From assembly GCA_040219085.1 (NCBI GenBank), contig JAVJTC010000026.1, forward strand, positions 1-61,254: a DNA stretch of 61,254 nucleotides. Reading direction: 5' to 3'. Each line of letters begins with the position of its first letter. Positions within the stretch are counted from its first letter, which is position 1. The notes beneath the pieces were generated by a model, which was given only the letters and a program-made list of their open reading frames with translations, did not search any database and was not told the DNA's origin. The position numbers and the translations under genes were made by a program. Of this stretch, positions 6,816-16,382 are shown piece after piece. Source of the DNA: Acidimicrobiales bacterium. GTDB taxonomy: Bacteria > Actinomycetota > Acidimicrobiia > Acidimicrobiales > JAVJTC01.

Positions 6816-8224
6816 CGGTCTCCCTCGTCGCCGTCGACCGTGCTGATCACGGTCCCGTCGGCCAGTCTCGTCACGATCGTGTCACCTGGCGTGACGTCGG
6901 ATGTGGACCGCAGGATCCGCCCGTCGCCACGACGGGTGATGGTCCACCCCCGGGCCAGCAGACGGGCCGGGTTGCGCCCGTCCAGTACTGCACCCGCCAC
7001 GTCCAGCTGTCGCCGGTGGGGCGTGAGGGCCCGGGTCGCGTCGCGCAGGAGCGTCCGTCGGGCCGCTTCGACCACCGTGCGGGCGCGGCGGGTACGGCCG
7101 AGCGCGTCGCTGAACAGTCGGCCACCGGCGACATCGAGGTGGCGACGGCCGGTGGCCACATGCCGCCGGGCTTCGCGGCGCACCGCGCGATCGGTGCCGT
7201 CGAGGCGCTGACGACCCGCACGCAAGGGCGCGCGACTCGCGTCGACCGCGCGGCGGCCGGCGCCGTCCACGCGTCGACGGTTGTCGGTGAGGTGTCGCCG
7301 TGACTCCTCGGCGACGTCGGACCATGCCGACCAGAAACGGTCCTCGAAGGACCGGACCCGGTCGATCAGCGCCTGGGCGCACGCCGTCGGTGTCTTGTGC
7401 GCCTCGTGGGCCACCTCGTCCGCAATGGACGTGTCGATCTCGTGGCCGATGCCCGTGAACACGGGGACCTCGCAGCGGGCGATCACCCGCGCGAGCAGGT
7501 CGGAGTCGAAGGTGGCCAGCTCAGTGCGTGCGCCGCCGCCGCGCACGACGACGATCACGTCGACGTCGAGGCGGGCGGCCCTCATGACCGCGTCGGCGAC
7601 CCAGCGGTCAGCCGTGGGGCCCTGCACGCGGGTGTCCACGATCCTGACGCGCCAGCCGTGGCCGGACGCGGCGAGTTGCTCGCAGACGTCGGCACACGCA
7701 GCGGAATCGGCTGAGGTCACGAGGCCGACGCGCAGCGGCACCAGTGGCCCGGTGAGGGTCTTCTGCAAGGTCAGCAGGCCGTCGTCGGCGAGCGCGGCGA
7801 GGATCCGCTCGCGGTCAGCGGCGAGTCTCCCGAGCGTGTACTCGGGGTCGATGCTCGTCATCCGCACCTGCAGACGTCCCCGTGGCGCGTAGTAGTCGAC
7901 GACGCCACGCAGGCGGATCTCCACGCCGTCGGACATCTTCACGGCCCCGGCGCGCGTCAGGATCCGGTTGACGATCTGGCGGGCGTCGTCGAAGAGCACG
8001 ACGTTGACAGCGGCGGTGGGTTCGCGCCCGGGTTCGGGCGGCTCCACCAGGTCGAAGTAGACGTGGCCCGAACGTGACCGGCTGAGGTTGCGGATCTCAC
8101 CGCGGACCCAGACCTCGCCGGGGAACGTCCTGTCGAGGACGCCACGGATCCGGTCGGCCAGTTCCCGGACCCCGAAGGTCGGGTCGGGGTCGAAGAGCCG
8201 GTCGGCGTCCGCCACGGGCTTCAC
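6812..8224 (-). CDS. xseA: Exodeoxyribonuclease VII large subunit
   Basis: 470 residues from a GTG that overlaps the TGA of the upstream ABC gene (GTGA). The N-terminal OB-fold includes VWVRGEIRNLSRSRSGHVYF, the typical single-stranded-DNA-binding start. The catalytic domain contains VGLVTSADSAACADV, DVIVVVRGGGARTEL and IGHEIDTSIADEVAHEA, followed by the T-P-T-A-C-A block, as in XseA. The C-terminal third is Arg-rich and helical, the part that binds XseB. A longer upstream frame runs inside the ABC gene and is rejected because of the normal OB start here. Confidence 0.95.
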   Translation of the reverse strand: MKPVADADRLFDPDPTFGVRELADRIRGVLDRTFPGEVWVRGEIRNLSRSRSGHVYFDLVEPPEPGREPTAAVNVVLFDDARQIVNRILTRAGAVKMSDGVEIRLRGVVDYYAPRGRLQVRMTSIDPEYTLGRLAADRERILAALADDGLLTLQKTLTGPLVPLRVGLVTSADSAACADVCEQLAASGHGWRVRIVDTRVQGPTADRWVADAVMRAARLDVDVIVVVRGGGARTELATFDSDLLARVIARCEVPVFTGIGHEIDTSIADEVAHEAHKTPTACAQALIDRVRSFEDRFWSAWSDVAEESRRHLTDNRRRVDGAGRRAVDASRAPLRAGRQRLDGTDRAVRREARRHVATGRRHLDVAGGRLFSDALGRTRRARTVVEAARRTLLRDATRALTPHRRQLDVAGAVLDGRNPARLLARGWTITRRGDGRILRSTSDVTPGDTIVTRLADGTVISTVDGDEGDR

Positions 8225-10092
8225 GCGGTGGGGGCGCTCTCCGAGCGCACGAGCGTGCGGTAGAGCTCCGAGTACAGCCCGTTGGCCGCCAGGAGTTCGT
8301 CGTGGCGCCCGTGTTCGACGAGCCGCCCCTTCTCGAGCACCGCGATGGCGTCGGCGTTTGTGATCGTCGAGAGCCGGTGGGCGATGACGATCGCCGTGCG
8401 ACCCTCGAGCGCCTTGGCCAGCGCCCGCTGGACGAGCGCCTCGTTCTCGGAGTCCAGATGACTCGTGGCCTCGTCCAGCACAACGATGGACGGGTTCTTC
8501 AACAGCATCCGGGCGATGGAGAGGCGCTGTTTCTCGCCGCCGGAGAGCCGGTAGCCGCGTTCGCCGACGATGGTGTCGTAGCCGTTGGGCAGCGCGGCGA
8601 TGACCTCGTGGATCTGGGCCGCCTGACACGCCGCCACCATCTCCGCGTCGGTCGCGCCGGGACGGGCGTACCGCAGGTTCACCGCCACCGAATCGTGGAA
8701 GAGGTGCGGGTCCTGGGACACGACGCCGATCGAGCGGCGCAGCGTCTGCTGGGTGAGGTCACGCACGTCGTGGCCGTCGATGACCACCCGGCCCTCGTCC
8801 ACGTCGTACAGGCGGGTGATGAGCGACACGAGGGTGGTCTTGCCCGCGCCCGAGGGTCCCACGAGTGCGATCAGCTGGCCCGGCTCGGCGCGCAGCGTCA
8901 CCCCGTCGATGGCGGGTCCGGCTGCCCGCTCGGCGGGGAGCTCGGGCCGACTCTCGAGCGACGCGACCGTCGTCGCGTCCGCCGGCGGGTACGTGAAGCG
9001 CACGCCGTCGATCTCGACGCGTCCGACGGGGTCGATCAGGTCGATCGCGCCCGGACGGTCGGTGATCGGGTTCTCCGTGTCGAGCACCTCGAAGACGCGG
9101 TCGAAGGACACGAACGCCGTCATGATGTCGACGCGGGCGTTGGTGAGACTCGTCAGCGGTGTGTAGATCCGGGCGACGAACAGGCTCATCGCGGTGAGCG
9201 TGCCGATCGTGATCGTGTTCTCGATCGTCAGCCACCCGCCCACCCAGTAGATGAGGGCCGTGCCGACGGCGCCGACGAGGCTCAGTGCGATGAAGAACGT
9301 GCGGGCGTACATCGCAGACGTGACGCCGATGTCACGCACCTGACCGGCCCTGTCGGAGAACTCCTCCAACTCGTCGTCGTGGCGGCCGAACAACTTGACG
9401 AGCATGGCGCCGGACACGTTGAGCCGTTCGGTCATCGTCGTGTTCATCTCGGCGTTGTTCTCCATCTGGCGTCGGGTGAGCGCCTGGAGCTTGCGGCCCA
9501 CCTTCTTCGTCGGGAGCACGAACAGTGGAAGCAGGGCCAGGGCGAGCAGCGTCAGGCGCCACTCGAGGAAGAACATGGCCACGAGAGTCGTGATCAGCAC
9601 GATCACGTTCGAGATGACCTGACCGAGCGTGCCGGTCATGGCCCGCTGAGCTCCGATCACGTCGTTGTTCATGCGGCTGATGAGCGAGCCGGTCTGCACC
9701 TGGGTGAAGAACGCGATGGGCATCCGCTGGACGTGGTCGTAGAGCTTCGTCCGCAGGTCGTAGATCAGGCCCTCGCCGATGCGCGCCGAGAAGAACCGCT
9801 CGATCATCGCGAGCCCGGCCTCGGCGAACGCCGCGGCGAGGATCAGCCCGGCGAGCAGGTTCAACTGGCCCCGGTCGCCGTTGGCGATCGCGTCGTCGAT
9901 GATGCGCCGGAACAGCAGCGGCGGGACGAGGGCGAGGAGCGCGGTGAGCAGGATGGCAGCGATGAAGCCGATGAGCATCGCGCGGTACGGGCGGGCGAGG
10001 GCGACGACGCGCAGCACCGTCCCCTTCGTCACCTGCTGGCCCTTCACGTCGTCGGGGTTGTGGCCGATCGCCGCGTGGGGACTCATGCGCAT
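8221..10092 (-). CDS. ABC exporter, fused permease and ATPase (MsbA/MDR-like)
   Basis: 623 residues. Six membrane helices in the first 340 residues (from LIGFIAAILLTALLALVPP onward) are followed by a complete nucleotide-binding domain: Walker A GPSGAGKTT, Q-loop SQDPHLFHD, signature LSGGEKQR, Walker B IVVLDEATS and switch His in IVIAHRLST. It must work as a dimer because it is a half-transporter. An insertion rich in Ala/Glu (SLESRPELPAERAAG) sits before the NBD core. Substrate is unknown; xseA being coupled to it is positional only. It heads the minus-strand operon and diverges from the pyrimidine operon. Confidence 0.9.
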   Translation of the reverse strand: MRMSPHAAIGHNPDDVKGQQVTKGTVLRVVALARPYRAMLIGFIAAILLTALLALVPPLLFRRIIDDAIANGDRGQLNLLAGLILAAAFAEAGLAMIERFFSARIGEGLIYDLRTKLYDHVQRMPIAFFTQVQTGSLISRMNNDVIGAQRAMTGTLGQVISNVIVLITTLVAMFFLEWRLTLLALALLPLFVLPTKKVGRKLQALTRRQMENNAEMNTTMTERLNVSGAMLVKLFGRHDDELEEFSDRAGQVRDIGVTSAMYARTFFIALSLVGAVGTALIYWVGGWLTIENTITIGTLTAMSLFVARIYTPLTSLTNARVDIMTAFVSFDRVFEVLDTENPITDRPGAIDLIDPVGRVEIDGVRFTYPPADATTVASLESRPELPAERAAGPAIDGVTLRAEPGQLIALVGPSGAGKTTLVSLITRLYDVDEGRVVIDGHDVRDLTQQTLRRSIGVVSQDPHLFHDSVAVNLRYARPGATDAEMVAACQAAQIHEVIAALPNGYDTIVGERGYRLSGGEKQRLSIARMLLKNPSIVVLDEATSHLDSENEALVQRALAKALEGRTAIVIAHRLSTITNADAIAVLEKGRLVEHGRHDELLAANGLYSELYRTLVRSESAPTA

Positions 10093-10251
10093 GTCCGCAG
10101 GGTATTGGCGCCGTCGACCGGCCCGGTCGTGACGAGGCCGGTCCCGACATCTAGAGTCGGTCTACGGGGCCGTCCGTCGCAGCAGCGATCGAGGTCGCCA
10201 CCCGGCGTCGGATCGCCGTCCCCGTCACGTCACGACGAGAGGGAGCACCCG

Positions 10252-11094
10252 ATGGCCAGCAACGTCCGAGCGGCGATCGTCCAGACGACATGGACGGGCG
10301 ACAAGGACTCGATGATCGAGAAACACGTCGGGTACGCCCGTGAGGCGGCGGCGCAGGGCGCGCAGGTGATGGGGTTCCAGGAGCTGTTCTACGGCCCGTA
10401 CTTCTGCCAGGTGCAGGAGACCGAGTACTACGGCTACGCCGAGCAGATCCCCGACGGGCCGACCACCAGGCTGATGTGTGAGCTCGCCGCGGAGCTGTCG
10501 ATGGTGCTCGTGGTCCCGATGTACGAAGAGGAGCAGCCCGGGTTCCTCTACAACACCGCCGCTGTCATCGACGCCGACGGGACCTACCTCGGCAAGTACC
10601 GCAAGCACCACATCCCCCAGGTCAACGGGTTCTGGGAGAAGTTCTACTTCCGGCCCGGCAACGTCGGCTGGCCGGTGTTCGACACCGCCGTCGGCAAGGT
10701 CGGCGTCTACATCTGTTACGACCGGCACTTCCCCGAGGGCTGGCGTGCCCTCGGTCTCGCCGGTGCCCAGATCGTGTTCAACCCGTCGGCCACCTCACGG
10801 GGCCTGTCGTCGTACCTGTGGCAGCTCGAGCAACCCGCATCGGCGGTGGCCAACGAGTACTTCGTCGCCGCCATCAACCGCGTGGGCGTCGAACCGCTCG
10901 GCGACAACGACTTCTACGGCACCTCGTACTTCGTGGACCCACGCGGCCAGTTCGTCGGCGAGCCTGCGTCGGGTCACGACGAGGAGCTCGTCGTGCGGGA
11001 CCTCGACATGGACATGATCGCCGAGGTCCGCAACCTCTGGGCCTTCTACCGGGACCGCCGCCCCGACGCCTACGGATCACTCACGGAGATCTGA
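10252..11094 (+). CDS. Beta-ureidopropionase / N-carbamoyl-amino-acid amidohydrolase (nitrilase family)
   Basis: 280 residues from an ATG preceded by GAGAGGGAG. The nitrilase triad is present: Glu44 in GFQELFYGPY, Lys118 in GKYRKHHIP and Cys155 in VYICYDRHFPEGWR. Further conserved blocks are NPSATSRGLS and NRVG. The family includes beta-ureidopropionase, N-carbamoylputrescine amidase and D-carbamoylases. Because dihydropyrimidinase and a beta-amino-acid-type aminotransferase follow, the likely reaction is hydrolysis of N-carbamoyl-beta-alanine or its 2-methyl form to the beta-amino acid, CO2 and ammonia. It is the first gene of the operon, five bases before the next. Confidence 0.87.
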   Translation: MASNVRAAIVQTTWTGDKDSMIEKHVGYAREAAAQGAQVMGFQELFYGPYFCQVQETEYYGYAEQIPDGPTTRLMCELAAELSMVLVVPMYEEEQPGFLYNTAAVIDADGTYLGKYRKHHIPQVNGFWEKFYFRPGNVGWPVFDTAVGKVGVYICYDRHFPEGWRALGLAGAQIVFNPSATSRGLSSYLWQLEQPASAVANEYFVAAINRVGVEPLGDNDFYGTSYFVDPRGQFVGEPASGHDEELVVRDLDMDMIAEVRNLWAFYRDRRPDAYGSLTEI

Positions 11095-11099
11095 GCGGG

Positions 11100-12383
11100 A
11101 TGAGCGACGAACTGCTCGCCCGCCACAGGGAGGTCATGCCGTCCTGGTTGGCGCTGTACTACGAGGATCCGATGGAGATCGTCGACGGCGAGGGGCGTCA
11201 CGTCACCGACGGCGACGGCAACCGCTACCTCGACTTCTTCGGCGGCATCCTCACGACGATGACCGGGTACGCGGTGCCCGAGGTGGTCGAGGCCATCCAG
11301 GCCCAGGCGGCGAAGATGCTGCACACCTCCACGCTGTACCTCATCGAGCCGATGGTCGCTCTCGCCGAGAAGATCGCCGGGCTGTCCGACATCGACGGTG
11401 TCAAGGTGTTCTTCACGACGTCGGGCACCGAGGCCAACGACGCAGCGCTGCTCCTGGCGACGAGCTACCGCCGCTCCAACCAGATCCTCGCGATGCGCAA
11501 CAGCTACCACGGCCGGTCGTTCTCGACCATGGCGATCACCGGCAACCGGTCGTGGTCGTCGTCGAGCCTGTCGGGTCTGTCGGTCAACTACGTCCACGGC
11601 GGCTACCGGCTCCGGAGCCCGTTCCGTGAACTCCCCGATGCGGAGTACACGGCGGCGTGTGTGCAGGACCTTCGCGACGTGATCGACATGTGCACCGCCG
11701 GCGACGTCGCATGCCTCATCGCCGAGCCCATCCAGGGGGTCGGCGGGTTCACAGTGCCGCCCGACGGTTTCTTCGGGGAGTTCAAGAAGGTCCTCGACGA
11801 GTCAGGGATCCTCTTCGTCGCGGACGAGGTCCAGACCGGCTGGGGCCGCACCGGTGAGCACTTCTGGGGCTACCAGGCCCACGGCGTCGTGCCCGACATG
11901 GTCACCTTCGCGAAGGGCGTCGGCAACGGGCTGCCTCTCGCCGGTGTCATCGCCCGGCCCGACGTCATGGACTGCCTCGGTGCCAATTCGATCTCCACGT
12001 TCGGCGGCAACCCACTCGTCGCCGCCGGGGGCCTCGCCAACCTCGAGTACCTCCTGAGCCATGACCTGCAGGCCAACGCCCACAAGACCGGCAACCGGCT
12101 CCGGGAGGGGCTGGAGCCGCTCGTGGAACGGACCGACTGGATCGCCGAGGTCCGTGGTCGGGGGCTCATGCAGGCCTTCGAGTGCGTCGAGGTGGGCGGG
12201 ACCACCCCCGACGCCGCCCGCGCGGGTGCACTGCTCGAAGCCACGAGGCGCCACGGTCTGCTCATCGGCAAGGGCGGTCTCTACGGCAACGTCCTGCGGA
12301 TCGCCCCGCCGCTGAGCGTGACCGAGGACGAGGTCGACACCGCCGTGAACATCATCGCCACATCGATCGAAGAGATCTCCTAG
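11100..12383 (+). CDS. Class III PLP aminotransferase, probably beta-alanine/beta-aminoisobutyrate:2-oxo acid
   Basis: 427 residues. Fold-type I class III features are visible: FFTTSGTEANDAALLLA (cofactor phosphate region), NSYHGRS, LIAEPIQGVGG, FVADEVQTGWGRTG (Asp binding the pyridine nitrogen), and the Schiff-base Lys272 in VTFAKGVGNGLPLAG. It resembles AGXT2-type alanine-glyoxylate aminotransferases, which accept beta-alanine and beta-aminoisobutyrate. Placed between ureidopropionase and dihydropyrimidinase, it would convert the beta-amino acid to malonate or methylmalonate semialdehyde. The gene starts six bases after its neighbour's stop. Confidence 0.88.
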   Translation: MSDELLARHREVMPSWLALYYEDPMEIVDGEGRHVTDGDGNRYLDFFGGILTTMTGYAVPEVVEAIQAQAAKMLHTSTLYLIEPMVALAEKIAGLSDIDGVKVFFTTSGTEANDAALLLATSYRRSNQILAMRNSYHGRSFSTMAITGNRSWSSSSLSGLSVNYVHGGYRLRSPFRELPDAEYTAACVQDLRDVIDMCTAGDVACLIAEPIQGVGGFTVPPDGFFGEFKKVLDESGILFVADEVQTGWGRTGEHFWGYQAHGVVPDMVTFAKGVGNGLPLAGVIARPDVMDCLGANSISTFGGNPLVAAGGLANLEYLLSHDLQANAHKTGNRLREGLEPLVERTDWIAEVRGRGLMQAFECVEVGGTTPDAARAGALLEATRRHGLLIGKGGLYGNVLRIAPPLSVTEDEVDTAVNIIATSIEEIS

Positions 12384-12394
12384 GAGGCCAGCGC

Positions 12395-13804
12395 ATGCGA
12401 ATGCTCATCGAGAACGGGACGGTCGTGTCGCCCACGGGGGCGGAGCCAGCCGACGTCCTCGTCCAGGACGGCGTCATCGAGGCGCTCATCCGGCCGGGTT
12501 CGGCCCTGGCTGGAGCCGTCGGCGACGTGGACCGGCGCATCGACGCGTCCGGCCGCTACGTCGTGCCCGGCGGTATCGACGTCCACACCCACATGGAACT
12601 CCCCTTCGGCGGGACCTTCGCGTCGGACACGTTCGAGACCGGCACCCGGGCCGCCGCCTGGGGAGGCACGACGACGATCGTCGACTTCGCCGTCCAGACC
12701 TACGGCGAGAGCGTGCGGGCGAGCCTCGACGCCTGGTTCGAGAAGGCCGAGGGCAACTGCGCCATCGACTACGGGTTCCACATGATCATGGGTGGCGTCG
12801 ACGATGCCGCGCTCAAGGAGATGGACGCTCTCGTCGCCGAGGGCATCACGAGCTTCAAGCTGTTCATGGCCTACCCGGGGGTCCTGTACTCCGACGACGG
12901 CCAGATCTTCAAGGCGATGCAGGTGGCCGCCAACAACGGCGGACTGATCCAGATGCACGCCGAGAACGGCATCGCCATCGACGTGATCGCCGAGCAGGCC
13001 GCGGCACGCGGCCAGACCGACCCGATCTACCACGGCATCACCCGGCCGTCGCGGTTGGAAGGTGAGGCCACGAACCGTGCGATCCAGTTGGCGCTCGTCG
13101 CCGGAGCCCCCGTCTACTTCGTGCACCTGTCGGCATCCGAGGCGCTCGAACACGTTGCGGCCGCCCGTGACGAGGGGCACAACGTGTTCGCCGAGACCTG
13201 CCCCCAGTACCTGTACCTGACCCTCGAGGACCAACTGGGCGCCCCCGGGTTCGAGGGTGCGAAGTGGGTGTGCTCGCCGCCGTTGCGGACCAAGCACGAA
13301 CACCACCACGCGGACCTGTGGCGGGGTCTGCGCACCAACGACCTGTCCATCGTCGCCACCGACCACTGCCCCTTCTGCATGAAGGACCAGAAGGAACTCG
13401 GTCGCGAGGACTTCCGCGCCATCCCCAACGGGATCGGCTCGGTCGAGCACCGCATGGACCTCATCTACCAGGGCGTCGTCACCGGTGAACTGAGCCTCGA
13501 GCGTTGGGTCGAGACCTGCTCGACCACCCCGGCGCGCATGTTCGGGATGTATCCGCAGAAGGGCATCATCGCCCCCGGTTCCGACGCGGACATCGTCCTC
13601 TACGACCCGAACGCGAAGACGACCATCAGCGTCGACAACCACCACATGAACATGGACTACTCGGCCTGGGAGGGCTTCGAGATCGACGGCAGGGTCGAGA
13701 CCGTCATCTCCAAGGGCAAGGTCCTGATCGAAGGTGGTGCCTACCACGGCAAGCCCGGCGACGGTGCGTACCTGCGGCGCAAGACGTCGCAGTACCTGCA
13801 CTGA
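12395..13804 (+). CDS. Dihydropyrimidinase (D-hydantoinase family)
   Basis: 469 residues; AGGAGG overlapping the upstream stop marks the ATG at 12395. The cyclic amidohydrolase metal site is complete: His64 and His66 in IDVHTHMELP, the carboxylated Lys155 in ITSFKLFMAYPG, His in IQMHAEN, His in VYFVHLSASEAL and Asp in IVATDHCPF. Tyr160 after the lysine is the dihydropyrimidinase oxyanion residue. It opens dihydrouracil or dihydrothymine to the N-carbamoyl-beta-amino acid, the step before the operon's first enzyme. Hydantoin is an alternative substrate. Length is normal for the family. Confidence 0.93.
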   Translation: MRMLIENGTVVSPTGAEPADVLVQDGVIEALIRPGSALAGAVGDVDRRIDASGRYVVPGGIDVHTHMELPFGGTFASDTFETGTRAAAWGGTTTIVDFAVQTYGESVRASLDAWFEKAEGNCAIDYGFHMIMGGVDDAALKEMDALVAEGITSFKLFMAYPGVLYSDDGQIFKAMQVAANNGGLIQMHAENGIAIDVIAEQAAARGQTDPIYHGITRPSRLEGEATNRAIQLALVAGAPVYFVHLSASEALEHVAAARDEGHNVFAETCPQYLYLTLEDQLGAPGFEGAKWVCSPPLRTKHEHHHADLWRGLRTNDLSIVATDHCPFCMKDQKELGREDFRAIPNGIGSVEHRMDLIYQGVVTGELSLERWVETCSTTPARMFGMYPQKGIIAPGSDADIVLYDPNAKTTISVDNHHMNMDYSAWEGFEIDGRVETVISKGKVLIEGGAYHGKPGDGAYLRRKTSQYLH

Positions 13805-13837
13805 GCGGCCGACCAACACCAACGAAGGAGCGTCGCC

Positions 13838-15325
13838 ATGGAGCGACTGGATCACTGGATCGACGGGAAGCCGCTCGAGTCGTCTTCGGGGCGCACCTCG
13901 GCGGTCTTCAACCCGGCGACCGGCAAGCAGACGGCGGAGGTCGGCCTCGCGGACGTGGCGGAGGTGGATCTGGCGGTGGCGTCGGCCCGCCTCGCCTTCG
14001 AGTCGTGGCGTGACGTCTCGCTCGCGAAGCGCACCGAGATCCTGTTCCGCTACCGCGAACTGGTGCACCGCAACCGCACCGAGATCGCCCGGCGCCTGAC
14101 CCTCGAGCACGGAAAGGTGCTCTCCGACGCGATGGGCGAGGTCGCCAGGGGTCTCGAGAACATCGAGTTCGCGTGTGGGATCGCCCAGCTGTTGAAGGGC
14201 GGCTTCTCCGAGCAGGCGTCCACCGACATCGACGTCTACTCGATCCGTCAACCCCTGGGCGTCGTGGCGGGGATCACGCCGTTCAACTTCCCGGCGATGG
14301 TTCCCATGTGGATGTATCCCAACGCCATCGCGTGCGGGAACACCTTCATCCTGAAGCCTTCGGAGAAGGACCCGTCGGCACCGTTGTTCACGATGGAACT
14401 CCTGGCCGAGGCCGGACTGCCGCCCGGCGTCGTGAACCTCGTGCAGGGCGACAAGGTGGCAGTGGACCGTCTGCTCGAACACCCGGACGTCGCCGCGGTG
14501 AGCTTCGTCGGCTCAACGCCCATCGCCCGCTACGTCTACGAGACGGGCACCTCCCACGGCAAGCGGGTGCAGGCCCTGGGCGGCGCGAAGAACCACATGG
14601 TCGTCCTGCCCGACGCGGACGTGGACCTGGCGGCCGACGCGGCCATCTCCGCGGGCTACGGCTCGGCGGGGGAGCGGTGCATGGCCATCTCCGCAGTGGT
14701 GGCGGTCGGTGACATCGGCGATCGTCTCGTCGACGCGATCTCCGCCCGCCTCGACGACGTCACCGTGGGCGACGGCCTCGACGAGGACTCCCAGATGGGG
14801 CCGCTGATCACCGCCCAGCACCGTGACCGGGTGGCGGCCTACGTCGCCGGGGCGGCCGGGGCGGGCGCGACGGTGGTCCGCGACGGGCGCGCCGACGACC
14901 TCGACGAGAGCGGGTTCTTCCTCGGCGTCAGCCTCCTCGACCACGTGACCGAATCGATGGACTGTTACCGCGACGAGATCTTCGGACCGGTTCTGACGGT
15001 GCTGCGCGTCGGCACCTACGAGGAGGCGTTGCACCTCCTCGAGGACAACCCGTGGGGCAACGGCACCGCGATCTTCACCCGTGACGGCGGCGCCGCCCGC
15101 AAGTTCGTCCGGGAGGCCCCTGCGGGGATGGTCGGGGTGAACGTGCCGATCCCGGTGCCCGTCGCGTACTACAGCTTCGGGGGCTGGAAGGCGTCACTGT
15201 TCGGCGACACCCACGTCTACGGCCCCGAGGGCGTGCAGTTCTACACGCGGGGCAAGGTCGTCACGAGCCGTTGGCCCGACCCGGCCACCTCCACCGTGGA
15301 TCTCGGCTTCCCCGAGACCCGCTGA
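13838..15325 (+). CDS. mmsA: CoA-acylating methylmalonate-semialdehyde dehydrogenase
   Basis: 495 residues from an ATG with GAAGGAG upstream. The aldehyde dehydrogenase fold shows ITPFNFPAMVPMWMYP, LKPSEKDPSAP, FVGSTPIARYVYE and the nucleophile Cys281 in AGERCMAIS, all MMSDH-type (the Phe-Pro-Met-Trp block and E-R-C-M distinguish it from ordinary ALDHs). The expected reaction is methylmalonate or malonate semialdehyde plus CoA and NAD to propionyl- or acetyl-CoA and CO2. This completes thymine or uracil breakdown begun by the upstream genes and argues that thymine is a substrate. Confidence 0.92.
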   Translation: MERLDHWIDGKPLESSSGRTSAVFNPATGKQTAEVGLADVAEVDLAVASARLAFESWRDVSLAKRTEILFRYRELVHRNRTEIARRLTLEHGKVLSDAMGEVARGLENIEFACGIAQLLKGGFSEQASTDIDVYSIRQPLGVVAGITPFNFPAMVPMWMYPNAIACGNTFILKPSEKDPSAPLFTMELLAEAGLPPGVVNLVQGDKVAVDRLLEHPDVAAVSFVGSTPIARYVYETGTSHGKRVQALGGAKNHMVVLPDADVDLAADAAISAGYGSAGERCMAISAVVAVGDIGDRLVDAISARLDDVTVGDGLDEDSQMGPLITAQHRDRVAAYVAGAAGAGATVVRDGRADDLDESGFFLGVSLLDHVTESMDCYRDEIFGPVLTVLRVGTYEEALHLLEDNPWGNGTAIFTRDGGAARKFVREAPAGMVGVNVPIPVPVAYYSFGGWKASLFGDTHVYGPEGVQFYTRGKVVTSRWPDPATSTVDLGFPETR

Positions 15326-15358
15326 GAGCCCACCGAGAACCGAGACGAGGAGAACCCG

Positions 15359-16372
15359 ATGGACTTCGGTGTCGTACTGCAGACCGATCCGCCCGCGTGG
15401 CGCGTCGTGGATCTCGCCAAGCGGGCCGAGACGCTCGGGTTCAGCTACGGCTGGACCTTCGACTCCCATGTCCTGTGGCAGGAGCCGTTCGTCATCTACT
15501 CCGCCATGTTGGCCGAGACGCACCGGATGATCGTCGGGCCGATGGTCACCAATCCCGGCACCCGCGACGCCACTGTCACCGCATCGCTGTTCGCCACGCT
15601 CAACGACATGTACGGCAACCGCACGATCTGCTCGATCGGCCGGGGCGACTCCGCGATGCGTGTCATCGGGAACAAGCCGTGCAACCTCGCCACCACCGGT
15701 GAGGCGATCGACGTGATCAGAGCCCTCGGCAACTCGGGGCGGATCGCCTACAACGACACCGACCTGGACTTCCCGTGGTCCCACGGCAGCGAGTTGAAGG
15801 TGCTCATGGCCGGCTACGGGCCCAAGGCGCTGAAGCTGTGCGGTGAACGCTCCGACGGATTCGTACTGCAGCTCGCCGACCTGTCCATCGCCGAGTGGAC
15901 CATCAACACCGTCAAAGAGGCGGCGGCCGCGGCCGGCCGGGATCCCGACGACCTGTACATCGTCGTCGCCGCCCCCGCCTACGTCGGCGACGACATCGCC
16001 CACCAGCGGGACCAGGTCCGTTGGTTCGGCGGCATGGTCGGCAACCACGTCGCCGATCTCGTCGAACGCTACGGCGACGCAGGCGACGCCGTGCCCGCCG
16101 CACTCACGGACTACATCGAGGGTCGCAAGGGCTACGACTACGCCGAACACGGCAAGGCCTCGAGCACCCACGTGGACTTCGTGCCCGACGAGATCGTGGA
16201 CCGATTCTGCGTCCTCGGTCCGCCCGAGGCGCACGTCACGCGGATGACCGAACTCGCCGCGCTGGGTGTCGACCAGTTCTCGATCTACCTCATGCACGAC
16301 CAGAAGGACGAGACGCTCAACGCCTACGGCCAGGTCGTCATCCCCGCAGTGCGCGAGGCGCTCGCGTCGTGA
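15359..16372 (+). CDS. LLM-class (luciferase-like, F420- or FMN-dependent) oxidoreductase
   Basis: 337 residues starting MDFGVVLQTDPPAWRVVDLA, a TIM-barrel luciferase-like fold. Family points are the strand-1 start, LTNPGTRD-like MVTNPGTRDATVTAS, SIGRGDSAMRVIG and the later VLMAGYGPKALKLCG. I recall similar proteins (CPS_4087 type) encoded next to hydantoinase genes, not verified here. Its position between mmsA and the importer makes a role in pyrimidine or hydantoin metabolism likely, for instance reduction of the base or oxidation of a side product. Which cofactor it uses cannot be read from sequence. The next gene starts 10 bases after it. Confidence 0.82.
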   Translation: MDFGVVLQTDPPAWRVVDLAKRAETLGFSYGWTFDSHVLWQEPFVIYSAMLAETHRMIVGPMVTNPGTRDATVTASLFATLNDMYGNRTICSIGRGDSAMRVIGNKPCNLATTGEAIDVIRALGNSGRIAYNDTDLDFPWSHGSELKVLMAGYGPKALKLCGERSDGFVLQLADLSIAEWTINTVKEAAAAAGRDPDDLYIVVAAPAYVGDDIAHQRDQVRWFGGMVGNHVADLVERYGDAGDAVPAALTDYIEGRKGYDYAEHGKASSTHVDFVPDEIVDRFCVLGPPEAHVTRMTELAALGVDQFSIYLMHDQKDETLNAYGQVVIPAVREALAS

Positions 16373-16382
16373 GTGCACGGGG

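Noticed and set aside
8302-10251. Long plus-strand reading frame running into the ureidopropionase gene
   Set aside because: It lies antisense to the ABC exporter; the nitrilase domain starts at 10252 with its own ribosome-binding site.
12380-14482. 700-codon minus-strand frame across dihydropyrimidinase and mmsA
   Set aside because: The translation is His/Val/Arg-rich noise, a mirror frame of high-GC coding sequence; the plus strand encodes two complete enzymes.
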